Part shown: positions 1 through 6,094 of the stretch, one piece after another
Layout of the letters: each line of letters begins with the position of its first letter
Numbering within the stretch: the first letter of the stretch is position 1
Assembly: GCA_002471015.1 (NCBI GenBank)
Contig: DKPB01000064.1
Location: 20,367 to 48,190, forward strand
DNA from: Stenotrophomonas sp. UBA7346
GTDB lineage: Bacteria > Pseudomonadota > Gammaproteobacteria > Xanthomonadales > Xanthomonadaceae
DNA length: 27,824 nt
Reading direction: 5' to 3'
The notes under the pieces: model-generated
What the model was told of the DNA's origin: nothing
What the model saw: the letters and a program-made list of their open reading frames with translations, nothing else
Databases searched by the model: none
Translations under genes and position numbers: made by a program

Positions 1-55
1 CCCTTCGGGGCACCTTCCCCCAAAAAGGGGGCTGCAGTCCCGCAGGGAGAAGGGG
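1..55. repeat. Nested inverted repeats downstream of dapD
   Basis: The stretch folds on itself at several levels. Bases 17-21 (CCCCC) face 27-31 (GGGGG) across an A5 loop, 32-35 (CTGC) face 42-45 (GCAG), and 1-6 (CCCTTC) face 49-54 (GAAGGG). It begins five bases past the dapD stop codon, so it is a candidate 3'-end structure or terminator for the map-glnD-dapD transcript. No clean U tract follows on the minus strand, so factor-independent termination is uncertain. A similar C-run/A-run/G-run hairpin occurs after bamA (21531-21551), which suggests a dispersed element. The left end is cut by the window. Confidence 0.45.
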
Positions 56-59
56 TAAC

Positions 60-1109
60 TTAATCCGCCAGGCCACGCAGCAGGTCGTTGACGCTGGTCT
101 TGCTGCGGGTCTTGGCGTCCACCTGCTTGACGATCACCGCGCAGTACAGCGAATGCGTGCCGTCCTTGGACGGCAGCGAGCCGCTGACCACCACGCTGTA
201 CGGCGGCACATAGCCGTAGGTCACCTCGCCGGTGGCACGGTTGTAGATGCGGGTGCTCTGGCTCAGGAACACGCCCATGCCGATCACGCTGTGGTGGCCC
301 ACGACCACACCTTCCACCACTTCCGAACGCGCGCCGATGAAGCAATGGTCCTCGATGATGGTCGGGCTGGCCTGCAGCGGCTCCAGCACGCCACCGATGC
401 CGGCACCACCGGACAGGTGGCAATGCTTGCCGATCTGCGCGCAGGAACCGACCGTGGCCCAGGTATCGACCATCGTGCCTTCGCCGACGTGTGCGCCGAT
501 ATTGGTGAAGCTCGGCATCAACACCACGTCCTTGCCGAAGTGCGTGCCACGGCGGGCGATCGCACCCGGCACCACGCGCACGCCGGCCTGGCGGAAGGCC
601 GCCTCGTCATAGCCTTCAAAACGCGACTCGACCTTGTCCCAGAACGGTGCCGGGGCGCCGTCCATCACCGCCATGTCGTTGACACGGAAGTACAGCAGCA
701 CGGCCTTCTTCAACCATTCGTTGACCTTCCAGCCACCGTTGCCATCGGGCTCGGCGACGCGGAACTCACCGGACTCCAGGCCGTCGATGACGCGGTTGAC
801 CAGCGGCCGGGTCGAGCCTTCGATCTCGTCCATGGTCAGCATGGTGCGGCGCTCGAAGGCGCTTTCAATGCTGAACTTCAGCTCGGCCACGCCCGCTGCC
901 GGCGGCTTGCGCAGGCTGCGCGGCCCCACTGACGGAACGGCCTTCTGCTTGGCAACCACCGGCCTCTTCGGTGCAGGTTTTACCACCGCAGCCTTTTTGG
1001 CAGCAGGCTTGGCCACGGCTTTCCTGGCAGCGGGCGTCTTGGCGACGACCTTGCGCGTGGCGGTCTTGGTGGGGGCAGCCTTCTTGGCCGCTGGCTTCTT
1101 GGTGGCCAT
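60..1109 (-). CDS. dapD: 2,3,4,5-tetrahydropyridine-2,6-dicarboxylate N-succinyltransferase with basic N-terminal tail
   Basis: DapD transfers succinyl from succinyl-CoA to tetrahydrodipicolinate in the lysine/meso-diaminopimelate pathway, which feeds protein and peptidoglycan synthesis in the cytoplasm. The core from about residue 77 to the end closely follows the E. coli enzyme: LKFSIESAFERR start, WLKKAVLLYFR, MVDTWATVGSCAQIG, the left-handed beta-helix hexapeptide region, GARSEVVEG, and SLYCAVIVKQVDAKTRSKT near the C terminus. The protein is 349 aa against about 274 in E. coli. The excess is an N-terminal tail with 15 Lys and 3 Arg in the first 56 residues, no acidic residue before position 76, and the motif PAAKKA twice (6-11, 35-40). 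The ATG shares one base with the glnD stop (TGATG). An internal GTG at codon 74 (888-890) would give a 276-aa protein of normal length, so a second start is possible. Last gene of the map-glnD-dapD operon. Function is firm; the role of the tail is unknown. Confidence 0.95.
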   Translation of the reverse strand: MATKKPAAKKAAPTKTATRKVVAKTPAARKAVAKPAAKKAAVVKPAPKRPVVAKQKAVPSVGPRSLRKPPAAGVAELKFSIESAFERRTMLTMDEIEGSTRPLVNRVIDGLESGEFRVAEPDGNGGWKVNEWLKKAVLLYFRVNDMAVMDGAPAPFWDKVESRFEGYDEAAFRQAGVRVVPGAIARRGTHFGKDVVLMPSFTNIGAHVGEGTMVDTWATVGSCAQIGKHCHLSGGAGIGGVLEPLQASPTIIEDHCFIGARSEVVEGVVVGHHSVIGMGVFLSQSTRIYNRATGEVTYGYVPPYSVVVSGSLPSKDGTHSLYCAVIVKQVDAKTRSKTSVNDLLRGLAD

Positions 1110-3748
1110 CAGTGGGGGTCTCCTGGCGTTCTATCGGGATCCAGGCAAGCCAGCAACGCATCGCGCAGGCCCTGCATGGAGGTTTCGGTAAGGGGTTGGT
1201 CGTGGCGGTCGGTGAGCTGGAACTGATCCTCGGCGCGCTCACCGAAGGTGGCGATGCGCGCGTCCTGCACGCGCAGTCGCTGGTCGCGCAGCACATGCGC
1301 GACGTCGGCAAGCAGGCCGGGCCGGTCCGGCGCCACCAGATTCAGCAGTGTCCAGCCCGTGCGGCTGGACTCAAGGAACTCGATGCGCGGTGCGAAACGG
1401 AAATGTTTCAGCTGGCGTGGCATCACCCGCCGCGACGGGCGCAACGCCAGGATGTTGCCGGCCAGCGCCTTGCGCAGCGCCGCCTCCAGCCGCGCGGCAT
1501 CACCGTCGGCAAAACTGCCCGATGGGGTGACTTCGAAGGTATCGAAAATGGTGTCGTCGGGGCCATCCAGCACGCGTGCGCGATGGATGCCGTAACCGGC
1601 ACGGTCCAGCGTCATCACGATGGCGGCGAACATGCCGTCACGGTCAGGCGAATGCACGAATACCTCCAGCGCATCGCTCTCCGGCGCGATACGCCGCACC
1701 TTGGCCAAGGTGCCGCCCTTGTGCACCTCAACCAGCGAGGCGGCCTGCCAGACCAGTTGCTCGGGTCGGAAGCGCACGAAACTCTCGTCCGGCATCGCCG
1801 CGAACTGGCGATCGATCACCGCGTCGCTGTGACCCAGCAGGCTCATCTGCTCACGCACGTTGTCACGCGCCTCCTGCACCCGCTCGGCTTGGGGCAAGGC
1901 GAACTCCAGCCCTTCGCGCAGCGCGCGGCGGGTGGCGAAGTACAGGTCAGCCAGCAGCCTGTCCTTCCAGGCATTCCACATCTTCGGGCTGGTGCCTGCG
2001 ATATCGGCGCAGGTCAGCAGGTAGAGATAGTCCAACCGGTCACGGTCGCCCACCAGGCCGGCAAAACGATGGATTACATCCGGATCGGTGATGTCCTGCT
2101 TCTGCGCAGTCACCGACATGCGCAGATGCTGCTCGACCAACCAGGCAACCAGCTCGGTATCCGATGTGCTCAGGCCATGCGCGCTGCAGAACGCGCGCGC
2201 GTCCACCGCACCCAGCTCCGAATGGTCGCCACCGCGGCCCTTGGCGATGTCATGGAACAAACCGGCCAGCAGCAGCAGTTCGGGCTTGCGCAGGCGTGGC
2301 CAGACTTCGTGGGCGATGGAGAAGCGCTCGTCGGCGCGCCCACTTGCAAACAGCCCCATGTTCCGCAGCACCATCAGGGTGTGCTGGTCCACCGTGTAGA
2401 CATGGAACAGGTCGAACTGCATCCGCCCGGACACTGCGGCAAATGCCGGAATCCACTGCCCCAGCACGCCAAGGCGCGCCATGCGGGCCAGCGTATCGAC
2501 CGCGCGCGGGCCGCGCAGCAAAGCCAAGAACTGATCACGCACAGGCTCAGCGACATCGGTATACGCCGGAATCTCGTCCAGCATCTCGGCCAGGCCACGT
2601 GCCGTGAGCGAATGCAGCCCACGCACCTCCGGTATGCGCGCCCAGCAAGCAAACAGGGCGAAGATGCTGCGGATATCGCCATGGGGCCAAAGCGGATCGT
2701 CCGCGGACAGGTAGCCCCGGCGCAGCGAAAACCCGTCGCCCACCGGTTGCGGCGTGGCTTCGCCGTCGAACTGTTCTTCAAAGCGCTGCAGCAGGCGATC
2801 GCTGATGCGACGGATCACCGTCGCACTGCGATAGAAACCCTGCGTCATCTTTTCCACAGCAAGGCTTTCGGTGTCGTCGGCAAAGCCCATGCGTGCGGCA
2901 AGGGTCTTCTGGTAGTCGAAACGCAACCGCTCCTCGGCGCGTTGTGCCACCAGGTGCAGGCCAAAACGCAGCTGCGCCAGCACCAGCCGCTCGCGCTTGA
3001 GCGCGGCGGCCTCGTCCAGGCCCAGGTGGCCCAGCCCGACCAGCGCGTCGATGTTGCTGACGCCAAACGCGCGCAAGGCCATCCAGCCCAACGTATTGAG
3101 ATCACGCAGACCGCCCGGGCCATCCTTGATGTCCGGCTCCAGGTTGTCGGCGGTATCACCAAAGCGCTGGTGTCTTGCCAGCAGTTCTTCACGCTTGGCC
3201 AGGAAGTACTCTCGCGGCGGCCACACCAGGCTGGGCGAAATTGCCCGCGCCAACCCATGCTGGGCAGTGGCGTCGGCGCACAACGGGCGCGCCTCGATCA
3301 GTGCGGTCAGCACGGTCTGGTCGGCGCCGGCCTGCACACATTGCGCCGCCGAACGCACGGCATGGCTGGCCGGCAGGCCGGCGTCCCATAACAGAGCGAA
3401 CAGCCGCGCCAGTGCAGCCTCGTGGCGCTGCTGCACCTCGCTCTCGGCCAACACCAGCAGGTCGATGTCCGAACGCGGGAACAGCTCACCGCGTCCGTAG
3501 CCACCTACCGCGAACAGCGCCAGGCCAGCGTCGGCCGGAACACAGCGCTGCCAGGCCTCGTTGATGAGCTGATCCACCGCACGGGCACGCAGGCCAAGCA
3601 GGCGCTCGACGTTGTCGCCCTGCTCGAAGCGCCTGCACAGGCGTGCATCGGTATGGGCAAGTGACTGCCGTGCGTCAGCAGCCCATTGCGCATCACCGGC
3701 AGGGTCTGCCGGCGCGTCCTGACTCGGGCCCGCCGGCAGTTGGGTCAT
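1109..3748 (-). CDS. glnD: Bifunctional [protein-PII] uridylyltransferase / uridylyl-removing enzyme
   Basis: GlnD senses glutamine and adds or removes UMP on PII proteins (GlnB/GlnK), setting glutamine synthetase activity and nitrogen-regulated transcription. The 879 aa length is normal. Order of domains: nucleotidyltransferase with GGYGRGELF (82-90) and the catalytic pair D94/D96 in PRSDIDLL; a GlnD linker region with DIKDGPGGLRDL (206-217); an HD hydrolase domain with QHTL (H456) and the LFHDIAKGRGGDHSELG signature around H499-D500; and two C-terminal ACT domains (about 690-770 and 800-870, the latter with VAPDRPGLLADVAHVL). All key catalytic residues are present, so both activities are expected. 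It starts in a 4-base ATGA overlap with the end of map (3745-3748) and ends one base into dapD, so the three genes are almost certainly translated from one mRNA. Confidence 0.96.
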   Translation of the reverse strand: MTQLPAGPSQDAPADPAGDAQWAADARQSLAHTDARLCRRFEQGDNVERLLGLRARAVDQLINEAWQRCVPADAGLALFAVGGYGRGELFPRSDIDLLVLAESEVQQRHEAALARLFALLWDAGLPASHAVRSAAQCVQAGADQTVLTALIEARPLCADATAQHGLARAISPSLVWPPREYFLAKREELLARHQRFGDTADNLEPDIKDGPGGLRDLNTLGWMALRAFGVSNIDALVGLGHLGLDEAAALKRERLVLAQLRFGLHLVAQRAEERLRFDYQKTLAARMGFADDTESLAVEKMTQGFYRSATVIRRISDRLLQRFEEQFDGEATPQPVGDGFSLRRGYLSADDPLWPHGDIRSIFALFACWARIPEVRGLHSLTARGLAEMLDEIPAYTDVAEPVRDQFLALLRGPRAVDTLARMARLGVLGQWIPAFAAVSGRMQFDLFHVYTVDQHTLMVLRNMGLFASGRADERFSIAHEVWPRLRKPELLLLAGLFHDIAKGRGGDHSELGAVDARAFCSAHGLSTSDTELVAWLVEQHLRMSVTAQKQDITDPDVIHRFAGLVGDRDRLDYLYLLTCADIAGTSPKMWNAWKDRLLADLYFATRRALREGLEFALPQAERVQEARDNVREQMSLLGHSDAVIDRQFAAMPDESFVRFRPEQLVWQAASLVEVHKGGTLAKVRRIAPESDALEVFVHSPDRDGMFAAIVMTLDRAGYGIHRARVLDGPDDTIFDTFEVTPSGSFADGDAARLEAALRKALAGNILALRPSRRVMPRQLKHFRFAPRIEFLESSRTGWTLLNLVAPDRPGLLADVAHVLRDQRLRVQDARIATFGERAEDQFQLTDRHDQPLTETSMQGLRDALLACLDPDRTPGDPH

Positions 3749-4521
3749 GCCTGCGCGGATTCGGCCGGTGACAGCGTCAGCACTTCAACGCCGTCTTCAG
3801 TCACCGCGATCATGTGTTCCCACTGCGCCGACAGCTTGCGGTCCTTGGTGACCACGGTCCAACCATCTGGCAGCACCTTGGTGTAACGGGTGCCTTCGTT
3901 GATCATCGGCTCGATGGTGAAGGTCATGCCCGGCTTGAGCACCAGGCCCTGGCCCGGACGGCCGTAATGCAGCACCTGCGGCTCGTCGTGGTAGACCTTG
4001 CCGATGCCGTGGCCGCAGTACTCGCGCACCACCGAAAAACGCTCGGACTCAGCGTATTCCTGGATGGCGTGGCCCACATCGCCCAGCGTCGCGCCCGGCT
4101 TGACCGCACGGATACCGCGCCACATCGCTTCCTTGGTGGTCTCCACCAGGCGCTTGGCCATCACCGACGGGGTGCCAACGTAATACATGCGGCTGGTATC
4201 GCCGTGCCAGCCGTCCTTGATGACGGTCACGTCGATGTTGACGATGTCGCCGTCCTTGAGCACCTTGGCTTCACTGGGGATGCCGTGGCAGATGACGTTG
4301 TTGACCGACGTGCACACGGTCTTCGGGAACCCGCGGTAGCCCACATTGGCCGGGATGGTGCCCTGCACATTGATGATGTGGTCGTTGCAGATGCGGTCCA
4401 GCTCTTCGGTGGTCACACCGGGCTTTACGTGCGGGGCGACGATGTCGAGCACCTCGGCCGCCAGACGGCCAGCGATGCGCATCTTCTCGATTTCTTCAGG
4501 GGTTTTCAGTTGGATTGCCAT
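3745..4521 (-). CDS. map: Methionine aminopeptidase, type I
   Basis: Map removes the initiator methionine from new proteins at the ribosome and is essential in most bacteria. With the start at 4521 the protein is 258 aa and begins MAIQLKTPEEIEKMRIAG, aligning with the E. coli N terminus (MAISIKTPEDIEKMRVAG). The dimetal site is complete: H79 (substrate side), D97 (NIDVTV), D108 (HGDTSR), H171 (CGHGIG), E204 (TIEPMI) and E235 (QWEHMIAVTEDG), at the same numbers as in E. coli. An in-frame ATG at 4539 would add MRDNQG; I rejected it because it precedes the candidate -10 box and is not conserved. The AGGGG beside the 4521 ATG has no spacing and is not a usual ribosome binding site, so the message may be leaderless. 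First gene of the map-glnD-dapD operon. Confidence 0.94.
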   Translation of the reverse strand: MAIQLKTPEEIEKMRIAGRLAAEVLDIVAPHVKPGVTTEELDRICNDHIINVQGTIPANVGYRGFPKTVCTSVNNVICHGIPSEAKVLKDGDIVNIDVTVIKDGWHGDTSRMYYVGTPSVMAKRLVETTKEAMWRGIRAVKPGATLGDVGHAIQEYAESERFSVVREYCGHGIGKVYHDEPQVLHYGRPGQGLVLKPGMTFTIEPMINEGTRYTKVLPDGWTVVTKDRKLSAQWEHMIAVTEDGVEVLTLSPAESAQA

Positions 4522-4527
4522 CCCCTG

Positions 4528-4557
4528 ATTATCGCGCATTTACGCAAGGAAGCCGAA
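4528..4557 (-). promoter_or_regulatory. Candidate map operon promoter, possibly leaderless
   Basis: On the minus strand GATAAT (4533-4528) matches the -10 consensus at five of six positions. A weak TTCGGC (4557-4552) lies 18 bases upstream as a possible -35. A start site seven bases past the -10 falls on the A of the map ATG at 4521, which would make the mRNA leaderless and explains the absence of a spaced Shine-Dalgarno sequence. Inferred by eye only. Confidence 0.4.
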
Positions 4558-4639
4558 CCCGGCGCTGTACCGCAGTCCAGCCGCCACCGGCGGCGTCAGC
4601 CGGTTTCAGCAGCAACCATCGCACCCACTCCCCCTGCGA

Positions 4640-4669
4640 TTGACACAGATGATCAAAAATCCGCATTCA
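4640..4669 (+). promoter_or_regulatory. Weak promoter candidate for the fimbrial operon
   Basis: TTGACA at 4640-4645 is a perfect -35 hexamer. The matching -10 is poor: CATTCA (4664-4669, spacer 18) or GCATTC (4663-4668, spacer 17). The surrounding 4640-4690 stretch is markedly AT-richer than the rest of the window (for example the A and T runs at 4655-4660 and 4672-4685), as expected of a promoter or silencer-binding region. No other better promoter is visible between map and the pilin gene. If it is used, the 5' leader is about 110 bases and carries the poly-C tract. Confidence 0.3.
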
Positions 4670-4739
4670 GCTTGTTTTCTCAATTATGAACAGGCGAGGA
4701 CCCACACCATGCATGGTCTGCTGCAACTGCGGACTGACG

Positions 4740-4750
4740 CCCCCCCCCCC
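4740..4750. repeat. Eleven-base poly-C tract upstream of the pilin gene
   Basis: Eleven consecutive C residues (4740-4750) end 34 bases before the pilin ATG at 4785. This is by far the longest homopolymer I see in the window. Long C runs upstream of fimbrial genes mediate slipped-strand phase variation in Bordetella (fim2, fim3). Here I do not see clear -35/-10 boxes flanking the tract, so the mechanism, if any, could instead act through the leader RNA. Confidence 0.85.
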
Positions 4751-4784
4751 AGCCCGCCCATCAGCACCCTGAAGGGAGACTGCC

Positions 4785-5294
4785 ATGCACACCCTCAACG
4801 CTCTCGCACTGGTCACCACCCTGGCGCTTGCCGGCATTGCCACCGCCCGCGCCGCCACCCAGACCAGCCAGTTCCAGGTACGCATCGTCATCACAGAGTC
4901 CTGCGACATCCAGGCCGTGGCTGCCAGTGACCTCGACTTCGGCACCCTGGCCCGCGCCACCGGCGCCCCGGCCGACACCCAAGGCAGCCTGGAAGTAACC
5001 TGCAGCAGCGGCACGCCCTACACCATCGGCATGAACCCCGGTGCCAACGCCACCAGCACCACCGCAGCCGCCGACAACCGTCGCATGAGTGATGGCAACA
5101 ACAATTTCATCGCCTATGGCCTGTATCGCGATGCCGGCCGCCAGGATTTCTGGGGCGAGGTCGTCGGCACCGACACCTTGGCCGGCACCGGCACGGCCAG
5201 CGCACAGAGCATCCCGGTCTATGGCCGCGTGCCGTCCACCGATGCACCCGCCGGCAGCTACAGCGACACCGTCGTCGCCACGATCACCTATTGA
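4785..5294 (+). CDS. Spore coat U (SCPU) domain pilin, archaic chaperone-usher type, major subunit candidate
   Basis: Secreted 169-aa structural subunit of a sigma/archaic chaperone-usher pilus, the class that includes Acinetobacter CsuA/B. A signal peptide spans about residues 1-23 (hydrophobic LNALALVTTLALAGIAT, cleavage likely after ARA). The mature part is one SCPU domain: an early Cys (C40), the family motif LDFGTL, a second Cys (C73) likely in a disulfide, a central YGLYRD segment, and the C-terminal YSDTVVATITY strand, which in this family matches the donor/insertion edge. A good ribosome binding site (GGGAG, 4774-4778) precedes the ATG by six bases. It is the first gene of four and overlaps the chaperone gene by four bases (TTGA). 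Being first and single-domain makes it the likely shaft subunit. It may be subject to expression switching through the poly-C tract upstream. Confidence 0.85.
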   Translation: MHTLNALALVTTLALAGIATARAATQTSQFQVRIVITESCDIQAVAASDLDFGTLARATGAPADTQGSLEVTCSSGTPYTIGMNPGANATSTTAAADNRRMSDGNNNFIAYGLYRDAGRQDFWGEVVGTDTLAGTGTASAQSIPVYGRVPSTDAPAGSYSDTVVATITY

Positions 5295-6094
5295 GCACGG
5301 CGGCGATGCGCGCCCCCTGCCTGCGCAGGCCGAGCAGGGCCAGCGATGGCCACGGGCTGCTGCTGGCCACGCTGTTTGCCTGTGCATCCGGCTGCACCGC
5401 CGGCAACCTGCAGGTTGCGCCGATCGTATTGGAATTCAGTGAAAACCAGCAGGCGAACGCACTATGGCTGCAGAACAGCGCAGACCACCCGATAAACGCA
5501 CAGATCCGGGTCCAGCAATGGTCGCAAACCACGGCAAGCGACCAACTGGAACCCTCGCAGGTGCTGCGCGCCAGCCCGGCCATCGTGCAGATCCCGCCCG
5601 GCCAGCGGCAGCTCGTCCGCATCGTACGACCGATGCCCATGGCGACGGCACCGGCCCAGTACGAGCAGGCCTATCGGGTATGGGTGGATGAGCTGCCGGA
5701 GATCGGTGGACCGCAACCCGCAGGCCTGCAGTTCCAGCTGCGTTATTCGATACCGGTATTTGTGCTGCCAAGCGGCGCCCAAACGCGCGAACAGATCGGT
5801 AAAGTGCCATTGGACACAAGCTCCCTGCAGGCCAGCTGGCAGGTATCGGCAGACACACTGATCCTGGACGTGCGCAACACCGGCAACCAGCGCGTGCGCC
5901 TGAGCGAGCTCGGCTGGACTGCGGACAATGGCACCACCATCCCCTTGCAGCGCGGCCTGCTCGGCTACGTGCTGGCAGGCCAACGCATGCAGTGGAAACT
6001 GCCATTGGCCACGCGTCTCCCTCTACCAGGCCACCCGCTGGCCAGGCTGAATGATGCCCCCGTCGCGCAGATTCTTCCCCCTGCTGCTCGCTAA
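5291..6094 (+). CDS. Periplasmic pilus assembly chaperone (PapD/CsuC-like)
   Basis: A PapD-like chaperone that folds pilus subunits in the periplasm by donating a beta strand and delivers them to the usher. Length is 267 aa from the TTG at 5291, which overlaps the pilin stop as TTGA; an in-frame ATG at 5306 is the alternative. A hydrophobic signal segment (LLLATLFACASGC) lies near residue 30. The mature N-terminal domain shows the family pattern: LQVAPIVLEF, ALWLQNSADHPINAQIRVQQW, then PPGQRQLVRIVRP and YRVWVDELP, followed by a second Ig-like domain with LQFQLRYSIPVFVLP. The 3' end overlaps the usher start by 44 bases in another frame. SGC near the signal peptide resembles a lipobox only weakly, and chaperones of this family are soluble, so I do not call it a lipoprotein. 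Confidence 0.85.
   Translation: MSTAAMRAPCLRRPSRASDGHGLLLATLFACASGCTAGNLQVAPIVLEFSENQQANALWLQNSADHPINAQIRVQQWSQTTASDQLEPSQVLRASPAIVQIPPGQRQLVRIVRPMPMATAPAQYEQAYRVWVDELPEIGGPQPAGLQFQLRYSIPVFVLPSGAQTREQIGKVPLDTSSLQASWQVSADTLILDVRNTGNQRVRLSELGWTADNGTTIPLQRGLLGYVLAGQRMQWKLPLATRLPLPGHPLARLNDAPVAQILPPAAR

Noticed and set aside
971..3391. An 806-codon open frame on the plus strand opposite dapD/glnD
   Set aside because: It is antisense to glnD, whose product has complete family motifs; composition is His/Arg/Gln-rich as expected for a shadow frame in high-GC DNA.
4522..4539. Longer map start at 4539 (MRDNQG extension)
   Set aside because: Not conserved with E. coli Map, no ribosome binding site, and upstream of the candidate -10 box.
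4640..4930. Upstream frame running through the poly-C tract, which might fuse to the pilin after slippage
   Set aside because: Losing one C or gaining two would bring it into the pilin frame, but a TGA at 4770-4772 in that frame stops it before the pilin ATG. Translational switching by fusion is therefore unlikely.
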